NCBI RefSeq assembly: GCF_020740795.1 | Contig: NC_067286.1 | Coordinates: forward strand, 37,462,503-37,526,502 | Source of the DNA: Apus apus | Lineage: Eukaryota > Chordata > Aves > Apodiformes > Apodidae | Length of the DNA stretch: 64,000 nucleotides | Reading direction: 5' to 3' | Shown here: positions 33,101 to 48,100 of the stretch, piece after piece | Position numbering within the stretch: position 1 is the stretch's first letter | How the letters are laid out: the number at the start of each line of letters is the position of its first letter | The notes under the pieces: model-generated | Databases searched by the model: none | Seen by the model: the letters and a program-made list of their open reading frames with translations, nothing else | Told to the model about the DNA's origin: nothing | Program-made: the position numbers and the translations under genes

Positions 33101-36100
33101 TTTGAGGGAAGGGGTTGGACTAGGCTAACATTTTTTTGCATTGTCTGTGAGGAATTGAGAGAAAGTTGACATATTCCCAAAGGAAGGGAGAAGAACGAAG
33201 GGTACTTTTTGTCAGTGGTAAGGGGTGGAGATGGAGTTGCTATCTGGTAGCTTAAATTTAATTTCATGGCTTTTGCAGTTCTGTGTTATCTAATTATATC
33301 TAGTTACGCAGTCAAAACACTGCATACAGGGCTATATGAGCAGACAGCTAATTTCTTAAATGTTTTTTAATTGATCAGAAATATTTTGGTACTTATTCAG
33401 GAAAAAGTTTGTGGATTTCCTTCCTTTTAGGATCTTCGAAACCAGCTTTATGAGTCTTATTATTTAAACTTTATTTCTGCCATTTCGAGAAGTAAACTGG
33501 AAGATATTGCAAATGCTGCCATAGGTGCTAATGCAGTAACTCAAGTGGCTAAGGTAAGAAAATCCCCCAGTCTCTAATGTTCAAGATAAAACCATTACAG
33601 GTATTACTGCGGTCTTACATGGCCACTTCAGTGCAGTACACACCTTTTTCTGACTGAATCATGAACAAAATGAGTGTTTCCCTAGATTCAGTGACAGGCT
33701 TGTCTACAGTAATCTCAGTAATGCTATACTTCATCTTAGTCTAAAGTCCGAGTGCTGCAAGACCTTTGTGCTAAATTATAAGAGGGGAAATAAGAATTAT
33801 TTCAGAGTATTCCTGATTCCATCAGCTCAATGAGTACCTCCAGTGCATATATAATGGGATGGGGTTTTTAGCTTCTAAGTACATGAAAAGTGTGCTATGA
33901 GTGCACTTGTCATTTTAAGTGTACTGTAGAGGTGGATGTTTTGTACACACACTGTTACTCACTACACCCCTATACCTTTATGATTTAAAGACAGGTGTCA
34001 AGTATGTGCCCTCTTATTTTTGTTGAATGCCTGTACCAAAACCAAAAATTAGCAAATTATTTACTAATTATTTTCATACATGTTTAAATACATTCAGTTT
34101 TTCTCAGTTCTGTTAGGGAGCACTACTGGCATGAGAGAATGAAGCTGTTGTTGTGAAAGGAAATTAAAACTGCTAGTATTATTTAAGCCTTAGGAATTCA
34201 TCAGAAGCAAATTGGTGTAGCACTGTGAACTAACCTTCTTAAATCTATTTTTCTGTTATGATGTCCCCTTAACACCTTACGCTATAGAGAAGTTTAATTT
34301 TTTTCCTGAATGAAGGTATGTTGCAGAAAAATTGGATTTTGTGAGCTATAATTTCTCATAGTGTAGATATTGTCCTCTTTCCTGCCTGAGAGCTCAGCAC
34401 CATTTATGTTGTAGTCTTTTGTATTAATAAAAAATAAACCTACAATATTATAATGTCCTACATGTGGGGTTTTTTTGTGATGATTGGCTACTAAAAATTT
34501 GTCCACAAAGGTACTTGAAGTTGGACTGTTTTTCTTTTAGCACTTAAGTGCTCTGAAGTTTTGTGTTACCACTCAATCCTTACACAAGTTTTTTAATTCA
34601 TACATTATGCCTTGCATTTCTTTCTTTAGTAGATAGTTCTGTAAAAGGTTCAAAAAGAAGTAACAGTAAATCAGTTTTTCTTTACACTTCACTCTGGACT
34701 GTTCTGACCATTATTCCTTGATTTCTAGGTGTTTGATCAATATCTTAATTTTATTACTTTAGAAGATGACATGTTTGTATTGTGTAACCAAAACAAAGAA
34801 CTTGTTTCCTATCGTGGTAAGTAAAATTTGTATAAAATTATTCCTGAATGTCTGAAATTTACTTTTGAAGTTCTAGCTAATACCAATAAGCAATGGCTTT
34901 ATTTTCCTTTGATCTGCTCAGAATTCAGGATGGCTGGTTAGATGTGTAATTTAAGTCATGAAGGAAGCAGTTCTTAGATCACAGAATCATAGAATGGTTT
35001 GGGTTGGAAAGGACCCTAAAGATCATCCAGTTCCAACCCCCATGCATTGGCAGAAACACCTCCCACTAGATCAGGATATTAATTTCAGCACCTTTACTAC
35101 ACAGCTATTGTACTATTGAAAACTAATTATTTATTTTTAAAGAACAGATTTAGCAAAGCAAAATTGCAGTACAGACATATAAATGGATGGTAGGGCTTTT
35201 TACAGGAAAAATTTCATACATGTGGACGGACACTGTGGGTGGCTGCTGTGTTTTGGCACCACCATTTAGTCATAATCCCTTTTGCAGTTCTTAAGGAATT
35301 AAGTATTTTTTTTTTTCTGTAGGAGTGATCAGTTGGAAAGTTACTATAAGGAATGCAAAGCAATGGCTTTAACTGATAGAGTTTCTGGTATCTTCTAGAC
35401 AGTGACCAGTCAGTACATTCTTTTCAAGACATGAGAACACGTGGAGGTGTGCAAGGGGAGATGGTTAGGATCAGGGACTGGAGTAACACAGAGAAGAATG
35501 TGGGAAAGGGCTTTCTACAAAATAAGAATTGCTGATTTCTTCTGCAGACATGTGAGCCAAGCAGGTCAGCTTCTCTTTAAATTGTCAGAATTGCAAGTTA
35601 AGTCAGCCTCCTGGAACTCCCTTTCTTGGGACTTTAGTTGGAACATGGTTTGGAACCTAGTAGGAAAACCAAGGGGCTGCCTTAGATTGGTTACCTCTAC
35701 AGCTATGTTGCTATGGCAGCTCCAGTCCATGTATATACTAGTTGTAATAATTGTCCACGTGGTTTTCCTACCTCCTTTGGTTTGCTTTCTACGCTCCCCT
35801 TAAAATTCAGTATGCTAAATCAACAGAGAATTGTCACTGTACCTCTCCTGCCCCTCTTACTCAAATGAGTAGCTATACAGGGCAGGTTGTCTTACTGCCT
35901 CTGCTGTCATTTCCCTCATCTTCTCCTTTTACATCAGAACCCTGGAGCTGCAGAGTGTTTGTTCAGATGACTTATCCCATAGACAATACCAGCTCATTTG
36001 TGTGATCTACAAATCCCAATGCAAAGGAAGCAGCAGAAGTGTGTAAGTCAGCAGTACTTTTTTAGCAGCAGCTTCCCATTACTTTAGTGTAGTTACAGTG

Positions 36101-39100
36101 TCTACAGTGTCACACAGCTAGTTCCTGATTTATTTGGATGCAGAGAATACTCACTAGTAATCAGGTAGAGGTGAGAAGTCTCCATATACCTAACATACAT
36201 GGAAAGAGATTTTTCTCCTCTTGCCCCGTTTCCAAAATCAGTACCTTTCTTTAAAACTGGATCCATAATGTTGAGTTCTGTCTCACACTGGGGATTGATT
36301 CCATTGTCAGAACGAAGGGCATTTTTGTTTGAAAAGCAGGTTTTTTTTTTACTGAAGCATGCTATTAAGAGTTTTAGTAATAGTTGTTTTTTGATGTGTT
36401 TGCGTGTGTGTATGTAAGATACTTCACCACTTTTCATAGGTTTCCTGCTAGCTAACAAGGAATTTGCATTAAAATGACTGAAAATGTTTTGAACCCTTCA
36501 GTTTATGTGTGGTTTGTTTTCCTCTCTTTAGCTGCTGAAATTTGCCACATGACACATGGTTTCACACTGTGTTTAAACCAGTCTAGAAGTTGGCTGTTTC
36601 CAAAAGCTGATCAAACAGAAATTAATCTACCACAGAGCATGATTTGTTGTCCCTTAGAGCACTGAGCTGATCCATCTCGCTGTGTGAGATCTCACACAGG
36701 AATGCAGGGGTGAAAAAGTAGTGCTGTTTTTTGCCTTTGGAGAGTAACCCTGCAGGAAACTGCCAGTTTTTAGATAGGTTCGTGATCTACATAAATCGAT
36801 GTAAATCTGATGGTGATGAAAGGTGGCTGCTGTTCTTGCAGCAGCACTGCCATGTCTGGCCACACATGTAGGTGAATGGCTGAAATAAGAACAAGTATAA
36901 CACAAAAAGTTAATTTTCAGATTCCTGATTTCCTGGCTGTTATGACCGCATTTACAGAAAGGTGGTATCAGGTTAAGTAAGCATGATAACTCTTGGGTTA
37001 TGTAAAAGGTTTGCGCAGACAGAAAGAAGATAACACATCCTCTCTGTCCGTTAGTAATGGACAAGAAGTGGTGAGCTTAAATTACAACCAGAAAGTCTGT
37101 GATCCGGTATTAGGAGCACTTTCTAACATTAAAGGTAGTGAAATATTATAATAGATTACCTATAAACATTATGGCATTTTCCTGATGGAGTGGCTTTGGG
37201 AGTTGGTTTAGACACAGAAATAACATAGGTTTAACTCATATTTGGGCAAGAGGACTGACAAGATAATCACTCAGGCTCCGTTTGGTTCTGTTTTTCTACT
37301 AGTACATAGAATGAAGAGTAAATGGGTAGTACTGGTATACAATAAATTTTCATTCCGTCCTGTTTGATGGTATATGAATCCTTCTTTATCAAATTTGGAT
37401 CAATTTGCTAAAAGAACAAGAAAATGCAGGAGACCCAAGTTTACTTTTCTGTGGATACATACCAAATAAGCTTGTTACAGTGGAGAGAGAGGAATATATA
37501 GAAAACATTGTAGAACAGAAGATTATTAATGGAGTTTCTCAATGATTGATCTAAGGAGCAGTAATATGTAATATTTGTGTTGATTGCTATGGTACAAAAA
37601 AAAAAAAAGAATGTGCTCATAAATTGTGCATGTTACACAAAATTAGAAGGCACTGACAGTGCGCAGTTTATTGGAACATAATAAATGAGTACCTTAAACA
37701 TTAAAGGAAATTACATTTTTAAATTGAGAAAGGCAAGGGGTAAAAGTAAGATTATTTCCTCCCTGTAAACTGGGAGACCATTAGTTGGTGATAACTGCAG
37801 AATGATAGCCCCAATTAATTTCAAAGCTTTGTCAGCTGACAACAGCATGCCTTTCTTGGTACTGATTATTTCAGAAACTTGAACTTAGAATAAAAAGGTG
37901 CTGAGGGGGGATGCTTCTATTACTGCTGTCATCCTAGCAGCCTAGAAAAATGTTTGACTTATTAAGTATAGCTGCTCATAGAAATTGCTAATATAATCCA
38001 TTTCTCTGAAGTCCTTGGAGGTTAAAAGCTGTGGAAGAGAAAGCCCCTTTATATTTAGGGAATTATTATGGCTGGTTATGTATAAACTTGGGATGGAAAG
38101 TTTACCAATGTTCAGAGATTTGAAGTTCATGTTAGAAGAAAGAGTATAAGGTGGGTAATTATGTGAGAAGTTTTAAAAGCTTAAATAAAAGAAAGAAGGA
38201 TGGGATTTATGGCATGAGTCCTGAGGTAGTGCTTTACTTGAGACCTGTGCTAAGATTAGGTTTGATGTTACCTGTTTGTTAATATATTCTTGTCAGTGTT
38301 AATTATTTCATGGAAGTGTTGTTACGTGACCTAAATATGTGAGGGAAATCTTTCTATCTGTAGCGTGAAACGTTTTAGAAATTTGGAATTATCCCTAATC
38401 TTGAGACTGACAATAAATTTATTAAAAGGAAAAAAAGAAAAGAAAATCTCCATTACAAGAGGTGGTATTTAGAATCATTACTTTTAGATAATGGCATACT
38501 GTAATTCTCTTTAAATTACACTAGTAATTACTGAGGATTTTATATCTGAAAAAACAGTATGCATTGTCACAGATAATTGGAAAAATTGTGTAGTGGTTTA
38601 CTTTATATGATGAGCAAAATTAAGTTCTCCTAATTTTTTGCTCAAAATAAAACGGGAAAAAAAATGGATGTGCTAAAAGAGGCATTTCACAATTGGATTA
38701 TTTTGCAACAAAAGCTCTTGACTACTAACAGCCATTAGGCAAGAGGAGGATTGCTTTCTCAGTATTAAAGTGGCATAAACTTCTTTAACCCTATTCTTAA
38801 CTCTTTTCCACACTTTTAGCCATTAATCGACCAGATATAACTGACACAGAAATGGAAACTATAATGGACACTATTGTTGATAGTCTCTTCTGTTTTTTTG
38901 TTACGCTTGGTAAGTTTTCAAATTCTAGAATATTTTTCATATGTTTTCCTTTTAGAAGATATCTGTATTCCGTGAGATACCTAGAAGTTTCGTGATTTCA
39001 TATAGGAAAGGCAGAATTAGTTCTGTGACAGAAATCTTAATGTTTTGTGAGGGTGGTTAATGGCCTTAACCAAACTATTGCTACACATGACTGCAGAAGA

Positions 39101-42100
39101 CAGTTAAAGCTGTCCTGTGTGGGAGCTGAGTCCTAGTCTTCAGTATCAATGGGAGAAGAATACTGAAATGCAAATATTAGTGTTCACTGTTTTTACAAAA
39201 TCCTAGTTTGCAGTGAAGATCAGTAGTGCTCCAAGTTTAGATTTATAGCTCAAAAAAAAAAAAACCCAAGACACAGAAAAATAAGAAAATAACAAAAACC
39301 CCAACACAAACCCTAACTGATCTAACTGAAATAACTCAAGGAATAGGAAGGTATATTAAATTTACTGATTTTATTGTGAGTTTTCTTGATGTTTAACTCA
39401 TGCATTTTCCATAGTGATGATATATGATCTAAGTTCTCACTTCAGTCGGTCTGAGAGAGCATTCCTGCAAGAGAAGCTGGAAAGTGCCATGGGGCAGTCT
39501 GTTCAGGAGAGATTCCCTTGGACCTGTTGAGTTTTTTTAAGTGCTAGCATGATACAAATAAAGTCTTTTACTCAGTCACTTAAACTCTATGGTATTGGAA
39601 TTTTCATATTTGTATGGTTCAGTTAGAAACAATAGCAAAAGAAACCTGAAAGCCAATGGAAAATATGCTTTTGAGAATAACATTACCCTGCGGTGAGTTG
39701 TAACTAATACATTGTGATGGTTGGTGTTACAGTAATTATTAGTGTTTTTAAGGCTCTTCTAACCTACTGAAATGTAAGTTTTAATGCTTCTCTATGAGAT
39801 AATTTGTCTCCTCCACAATAGGTATGAGGTATTTACTTCCTTTTGTAAAATTTTGTGTAATTTCTAGAAAGTAATTTTTGTTTTATACATAAAGACTGAA
39901 AGAGACAAATAAAAGTTTGTGTTGTCCACTTGAAAAATTTGAACTCAGAATGTTACTAAAAATTGTTTTATGAAGTGTACACAAATTTATAATTGAAAAT
40001 TATAGTGCAAGTAGAAATCAATATATCTTTTATTAGGAGCTATTCCTATTATCAGATGTTCAAGAGGAACTGCAGCTGAAATGGTGGCAGTGGTAAGAAA
40101 CTATTTTTAAACAAGTGTCATTGTTTTAAAACTTTATTAACATTTTGTTTACTTTCCTCAGTCCTAGGCAGAGATCTAGTGTCATTGTATCCTTTTCTTC
40201 ATGAGAGTAATAAAATAGGGAAGGAGATACACCAGTTTTCCTATCTGATTTCAGTTCAATAGAACTCATCTGTAGAAACCTTAATATCATGGAATCAGCT
40301 GATGAGAAACTTGAACATGGATAATAATTCCTAGTCTAGAATTTATCAAGATTTTCTGACAGGCATTATAATTACAACCATTAAGCTATATCTACACAAT
40401 TTAAAAAGTGCCTGTCTGGCCTGGGTTTTTCTGTGTGTCTTAGTAAGAAATTTTTATTTCTCTTACTGGGAAACCCTGTTAAGTACAAGACATTTTTCCT
40501 ACATGAAACTAAACTGACCTAGATAATCAAGTAGGGATGAAATTACCAAACTAGATCAGAATGAAAAATGACTACAGCACTATCTTCATTAGAAGTCATT
40601 GTGCTTCATTTCTTCCATGTTCCTTGCATCTTTCTTTGTCAATGAAGCCTTAATATTGCTTAAATCTAAGTCTTCAGTATGCATGCATTCATAGAGGGTA
40701 TTCTCATTTTTATGAAACATTGTGTGGCAGTGTCTGACAGTCCAATTTCCTGCTTCTACTGAGATTCCCTCTTGGTGCCTCCTACTGTTATTTTCTGTTT
40801 GCATGTTTAGTGAGACAGTCCTACTTGCCTGGGAGGAGATTAGTGGACATAAAGGAATTCTCTTCTGTGTAGCCCTGGGTATAGACATAAATGCTGGAAG
40901 GAGAAAACAGAAGGAAGAGTTTTCTTTCTTTCTTTCCCATATGTAGTGGACCTAGGCTTCCTGCAGCTAAGACATTTGTAAACTACAAAAAAAGCACAAT
41001 AAATATTTAAATGCTGATCATATAAAGAGGTTAGGAAACCATTAGTTGGTTAAAAGCTGGTTGATTTTTTTTCCTCCTCAGAAATTAGATAAGAAGCTCA
41101 GAGAGAATCTAAGAGATGCCAGGAACAGTCTTTTTACAGGTGACACACTTGGAGCTGGCCAGTTCAGGTATGGTGATTGGAATAACTATGCATTTTTATT
41201 TTTCATGTTTCAGTTATCCGAAATATCTCATTAGGATAAATCACCACTGTGCTGAAAATTGTATTTACAGGGATTTGGTTGATATTCTGAAAGAATTTAT
41301 ATACTCTTCAAGGATTTTTCCAATCTCTTATCATAACCAGTTTGAGAACTTTCATAGCTGATCAGTGTTCAGTGCTGGAACAGTGAGACAACAATTATTT
41401 ATCGAACCAGGTAATTTGTCCAACCTCTAAACCCAGCAGGAACCAATCTCCTGTAAATTCACCCAGTTTACAGGACCACAATATGCAGCTGAATATCTGA
41501 ACATACCCATTAGCAACCTTTAGTCCATTAAAAAGAAGTACCATTTTCTCACTTGTGAGCATTACCGGTTGTAGTTTTGTCAAAAGCACGTTTCTCAGCC
41601 AATCCCTGTATCTACCAGAGGAGGACTGCTGAAGGACTAGGAGTTGGATAATTAGATTGTTCAGGATTGTTAAATCATGACCGTTTGAATCTTTGGAGGG
41701 GAAGGAAGGGTGAGAAAAGACACTTGTGGATGCTTGACCCAAGATAGCTGAATACTCCACAGGCTGCCTTAGGAAAGTGTGTTACATTAGTTTACACTAT
41801 ACATGAAAAGGTTGAGGAGATGTATTGGTAAGAGTGTAACTGAAGGAAACAGGATCTTCTAACTTGGTATAAAATAGTAATCATTTATATTTCAAGTTAA
41901 GAGCAGAACTTGGATAAAAGACAGGAAAAACATCAAGGGTGACAAAACTAAATGAGATTGAAAGCTGGTAGGGAGAAAATAGCTGTGAAATACCAGTTCA
42001 CTCATTTTCATGGGAACTGAATTGTAACCACTGTTTTTCCTTCAGGGGAGTGGCTTGTTTTCTTGATAGTATAGCATCATTACCCTTAGAAAATCAAAAT

Positions 42101-45100
42101 GCAAGGAAAGAGAAACACAGGAACTTTAAATCAGGTAGAAGGCTTCAGATCTTTAGTTTGCTTTTCAGAATCAGGTCACTAAGGCTTTTGAGATTAAATA
42201 GCTACCTGAAAATGCTGCAAGGAAATCCAGAGCATGGAACTAATATGCTTTTACTCTGTGCAAATACACCGTAATTTAGCCATCACATTTCCTTTAGGGT
42301 TAATGTAGGGAAGTGGTTGTAGTAATGTTCTGTCAATTCACAGCCTTCCTGTCTTCACTGTAAAATTTTCATGTAGCCATAACCCAAGACATTTAGACAT
42401 GTCTGCATTCTTTTTTTACAAAATTGAATATCAGTGGAATTAGCACAGTGCATCTCAGAAGTTCGTGGGTTTTTTCTTTGTTGACTTAATATAAAAGCAA
42501 AGAGAAAAATGAAATTAAAAACCCTAGAGAGAGAGATTTTATATTTGAGGTTCATAATGGGGATGAACACCAAATATTACGCATTCAGACAGTTGTTCAG
42601 AACTCAAACGTGTATCTACTCAAAGTGACATTAATTAATAGTTCAAATGCTAGTTACAGTTTAGTGTTTTGACTTCTGCTCAATATTTATGTGTTGATAA
42701 TTTCACTTAGTAAAAAATAAAGAAATCCTTTCATCATAACTAAGACATTGATTCATGGAATTTCTGGTAGTGATCAGTCCCAGATGATTTGTAGAAAGGC
42801 TGGAGGAACTCTGCATAGGCGGTTTGGCTTTTAATTTGAAATATGGTGTAGAAGGTGGCTGATACCACTTAGGATGTTACTAGGATGTTCTAAGCATGTT
42901 TAAAGAAGTATTAATATGGTGTCATCTTTTCAGCTTCCAAAGGCCGCTATTAGTCCTTGTTGACAGAAACATAGATTTAGCAACTCCTCTACATCATACT
43001 TGGACATACCAAGCTTTAGTGCATGATGTTCTGGTAAGAATAAGTCTGATTTTGTTACCAAAACTGTTTTTTCACTCAGTTTGTTATTAAACTTAATACC
43101 AGATTCTCTCTTAATCTAAAATATTTTTTTTTCTGTTGCATTTGGAATTTGTTTAGCAAAAAAAAACAACTTGAAAGATTTTCTCTAGAAGTTTTATTTA
43201 CCAGTAACTTCTAAAATGGTTTAAAAGTTGAACTCTTGACATTATCAAAAGATAGGTAATTTTTTCTTCAGTAGTTCATGATCTTTTATGTTATGTAAAC
43301 TACAAACTCTGTTAAGTGCAGTTCAGTTTTGAAAAATACATGCTTTTAATGAGTTTTTAAAATAATTTAAGTATTAGTTTGAATTTCTAAAAAAGCCTGT
43401 TTCTTGTTTTCTCCACAAGGTGGTAGAGATGTTTCAACATAGATGCCAAGTGGTATATGACCCTACTGTGAGGAACCTAAAATAGCTGGAGTTTTCTAAT
43501 AATTATTTTGAAATTCAGATAGCCTTAAACCTCTTGTATTTCCTCAAGTTTATTTTATAAAACCAGTAGTGGAAATGTACTTGAATGAAAGCCAATGTTA
43601 TTAACCTAAGATTCATGCATTTCATATACAGAGTAAATAATGAAGGATAATGAGTAAGAATAATTACTTTTTGGTGGCTTTTTTATACTGTAGAGTTAAT
43701 AATGCAAATAATTTCAGCATCTAGTTTGAAAAATACTTTGGTTTTATTATTGTATTAAAGGAATACATAAAATATGCACAAATATGTATGTATACAAAGT
43801 TGGTTGTGAACTGTATAGTCATATATATAGTGTTGTCCATAAAGTTGCAATGCTACCATGAAAGTATTTTGGCACTGATGGGATGGTTTAGGACGCTTTC
43901 AGCGTCTACTTTATGTATTTAATTCCTTATGAAAAGTCTCTTCATCTTAAACTTAAGGGTGCTTTTTGCAAATAATTTTTGACCTGATTGAAAAAAACAT
44001 GGTTTCCCTTGTTTTCTCCAATAACTTGAACTGTCCGGAGACTTGCAAACAGAAGTCCTGCGTTTCTACAGATGGCTTTTGAAAAACCAGTGAAAAAGTA
44101 GGGAATGGAAACCAGAATTATAATTGTTTTGCTACAAATACGGAGGCATATCAGAATAACATTAGAATAATGGTTTGAGGATCCTTGGGTATTTATCTAT
44201 ACTGCAACAGGCTTCCGTAGTTCCTCTGGAACAACTTGCTAAATGTCGCATGTTGTGTTTTAATTTTTGACTTGAGTTGATAGGATTATGAATTTGTCCA
44301 GTGAAATAGTAACCAAGTGGCCTGTGATTCCATGTCAAGACCAAAAGTTCAGTTGCAAAACCAGTCACTTAAAGGCGAGCATGCCAGGTTCTTCACTTAC
44401 TGAGCATGATATTTCATTAAATAACCACAGTAGCCTTTTAACTGTGAAAGTGTTACCAACATGATGATTGTGTAATAATAAACTGCTTTTCATTTAAGTT
44501 CTCAGTTACAATAGTCCAGGAATTCTATGGCATGTTGAACTAAATGTTAACCCGGCCACAAAATTGTGTGCTACATCCATTTAGATTGTAATGGTGGTGT
44601 TTCTGCACATAAATAGGCTTGTATGAAGAGATACCCATTTCTGAATAAAAACCTTTCAGGAGTTGATACAGAAAAATGGGAGGATTGGATAGAAAGCCTT
44701 ATAAAGACAAAATGGGGAGGTGAAAGGAGGAATGCTAATCAATAAGAATAATTTTGGTAAAACTCCATGTAAAGTCCAAAACTAACTTGGAAACTCAGGT
44801 TACTAGTGAGTTAAATTGAACCAAAACATAGATCTCCATTAAAAATTATAGCTGAATGTCCTGGTTTGAGTCAGGATGAAGCCAATTTTCTTTTTAGTGA
44901 TTTATTTTTTTTTTTCCTCAGTAAGCTTTCTGTTGTCACCGTTTCACTTAGGTTCGACAACACTGAATTTGCAATCAGTTATATTTTTTTCCTTTATATT
45001 TTTATTGAATATATGTACTTGAAAAATACCCTTTTTTTCCTGAAACATTGAACACATCTTGTAAGATAAGGTTTGTCTTTATTGACTGCATGTGCTTCGA

Positions 45101-48100
45101 GCAGCTACTTGATTTTATTTCTCTTCTGGCATGGATAATTTATAGTTTTTCATTTTAAGTGTGAACTCTGCCAAGGGATAACTATAAACATTTTTAAAAT
45201 TTTATTTTACTATTTCACTTACAGTGATTTAGTTTTATATACTGTAATGAACATAGTAAAGTGGAGATTTAATTCTGGAAAAAAAAATAGCAATTTTAAA
45301 AGATTCATGGCAGAGGGTTGAAGGTTTGACTCTATCATTATTTGCTATGCAAAGAGCACCTTACATGTTCTTGAAAAGGACAAGTGGAGTAGTTATTAAT
45401 CTTTGTTGGAAACCAGAGAGAAAATACATGCTAAAGAAAATGAAGAGCTGTCCTTGGCAAAAGTAATGGGGGAAAGAATCAGGAGACATACAGGGAGCCA
45501 CGTGCAGACATTATGTGAGCATAACTGTGTCATCGAGCAAAAAGATGTCCTTCATGCATCTGCAGGAGAAAAGCTGTAAGGAACAGTAGCAGCTTTGTTG
45601 CAAACTGTTGCTTTATCATGCACTTGATATTTCACTGGTGTTTAAAAAAACAGGGAAAGAGCTGTGAAGGTGTGGCTAACTAGTCCTCACAGTGTATATT
45701 CCTGTTGCCGATGTAATGAGTTTCTTCAGCTTTGGTACATTTGCTGTAAGTGATATTGAGCCTTGGAAACATTTTTTTTGTCTGTAACACAGAAACTTGT
45801 TACTTTAAAGTTTTAGTCAGTTGTTAGAGTTCAGTTGTTGCTAAATAATTCATTTTTCATAGAGAAAGCAGTGCTCAGAGTTCAGTGTCAGAGGACTGGT
45901 TGCATGTGGGACAATCAGATGTCTTTGCTTAACACCTGTTTCTTTTTTTGGTGTTTTTTCAATAAGCATGAGTAATTTTGAAGTTCTTACATTGCTGTTG
46001 TTATCATCTAGTTAGTAAAATGTTTCCAGCCTTCTTAAGTAACTCTAATAAAGAGCTGTGTTAATATATTTTTTTAATATTCTATAAGAGAAGTGGTTGA
46101 GTATAAAAGACTGATTAAATAATTTAAAACTGTCAAATATTTACTTAAGATTCCTCTTTTTTAGGATTTCCATTTGAATAGAGTTAACTTGGAAGAATCA
46201 ACAGGAATGGAAAGTTCTCCAGCAGGTGCTAGACCTAAGAAAAAAAATAAGAAGTCCTATGATTTAACTGCATCTGATAAATTCTGGCAAAAACATAAGG
46301 GCAGGTAACATCTATAGGCATAGAGTTTATATTATTTTAGTCAATATAAGTTCTAAGTATTTTTAATATTATGGTAGTGCTATTTTTAAGCTTTTTTGAA
46401 AATATTTTTGACGTTTTGGTGTTGTTTTTCTTAAGGAGTGATCATTGTGAATATTAATTGTCCACAGTAATTGTATTATAGCTTTTTATAACATGGCACA
46501 AAACTTTTCTCATCAGAATTACATGAAATTATTGAAAACAGTGAATATATCTTAGAAAGCTGAAGTAAACCTACAGTAAGATGTCAGTATTTTCTCTGAT
46601 TTGAAACTGCTGCATGATTTGTGTATTGATATTTCTGCAAATATTTTCATTATCATCTTGATCATGCAGCCTGTCTGGTTCTAGCATTTGTTGATTTAAC
46701 TGAGCCTAATGCAGACTATTTCATTAGTCCTTTTCCGGAGGTAGCCGAGTCTGTTCAGCAAGAACTGGAATCCTACAGAGCTCAAGAAGATGAAGTCAAA
46801 AGACTTAAAAGTATCATGGTAAGTTTTATCATCTATATGTACTTTATGTAAAGCATAATAGAACTTGTAGAGGTGCTTAGCCTGGTCTCTCCTTGCCCTC
46901 CCCAAAATTTGAGGCATAATACTACCTTAAAAGTAATAGGACTACAAGTAACATATTTCATGAGAAGGTTCAATTTGTTGTGTTTATTAGCATTACATTT
47001 GTATAACTTTCCTAATAACTGTCAAACACAATCCAGACATGAATATAATTATGAGAAAACAGGTTCTAAATGCATTGCTTGTATTAGCATGTTTGATCTT
47101 TGTGTTTATTATGACTATTTTTATTCCTCTTTCCAAACCCTTCCCCAAAACCCAGGGTATAGAAGGGGAAGATGAAGGAGCAATAAGTATGCTTTCTGAT
47201 AATACAGCTAAGCTAACTTCAGCTGTCAGGTAAGTAATCAATAATACATGATTGTTTAATTCATTTGGAACCATTTCTGATTCTTTCTATCGTTTTATTT
47301 TTAATATCCTTTGAAATTAATCGCTTTAAAAGTAGGCTGTTCAGCTCAACAATAGAGTTTAAATCTTTATTAATTCTGAACTTTAGTGCAATGTCCTAGA
47401 GAAATATTTGCAGATGTAGCTTCCACAGCATGTGTGTGTGAGCCCTCTACGCATAGCTCTGGAGTGTTTCCTCAGCAAAGCTGAATAACAGAAGTACATC
47501 ATAGATTTGTTTATGCTTTTCCACCAGAAGAACCCAACTACCTACCTCTTCATTCCTTCCTTTAAAAAATTGTCAGTGAAATCTACTTCATGAAGCATCT
47601 GCTTGCTTTGCACAGTGCATAATTAATTACATTTTGATCAATGCAGTTACTGTAACATCTGTTGGCAAGATTATAGTAATTAAAAACTCTGGGTGGGAAA
47701 TTTACTTTCCTGCTTTTAGAGACCTAGCCACCATGGAGGACACTGAAAATCTGAGATTTAGATTTGTTTCTCATTGTAAATTTATTTTTCATTCTACTGA
47801 TGGCTTGGAGAAGGCAGTTCTTCAGTTTGCTGCCTTTTGTTCAAACCCCAGTCAGAAGGAAGAAGGAACAATAATTATTCTGAGGATAGATGGAGTGGTA
47901 TGCCCAGTGTTCTGTGAAATCCAGCATGTGTGTCCATTAGTTAGTTGTCTCTCTGAGAGTTCAAAAGTTGTTTGATGTGCTACGCCTAGTTAGAATTTGA
48001 TTGGAATTACAAAGGATGTGTGATGGGTCAGACAGTTTCAAAAAAGCGAGATAATGTTTCCAAGCTCCCCCTGTGAAGTCTTGTATTTATTGTATTATAT

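Noticed and set aside
35441-35803. 120-codon frame in SCFD1 intron 6
   Set aside because: No similarity, no splice context, and inclusion would add sequence absent from the SM family.
40923-40937. CTTT tandem tract
   Set aside because: Only about four units; too short to be a meaningful repeat feature.
47634-47975. 113-codon frame in SCFD1 intron 13
   Set aside because: No recognisable domain. Exons 13 and 14 join in phase without it.
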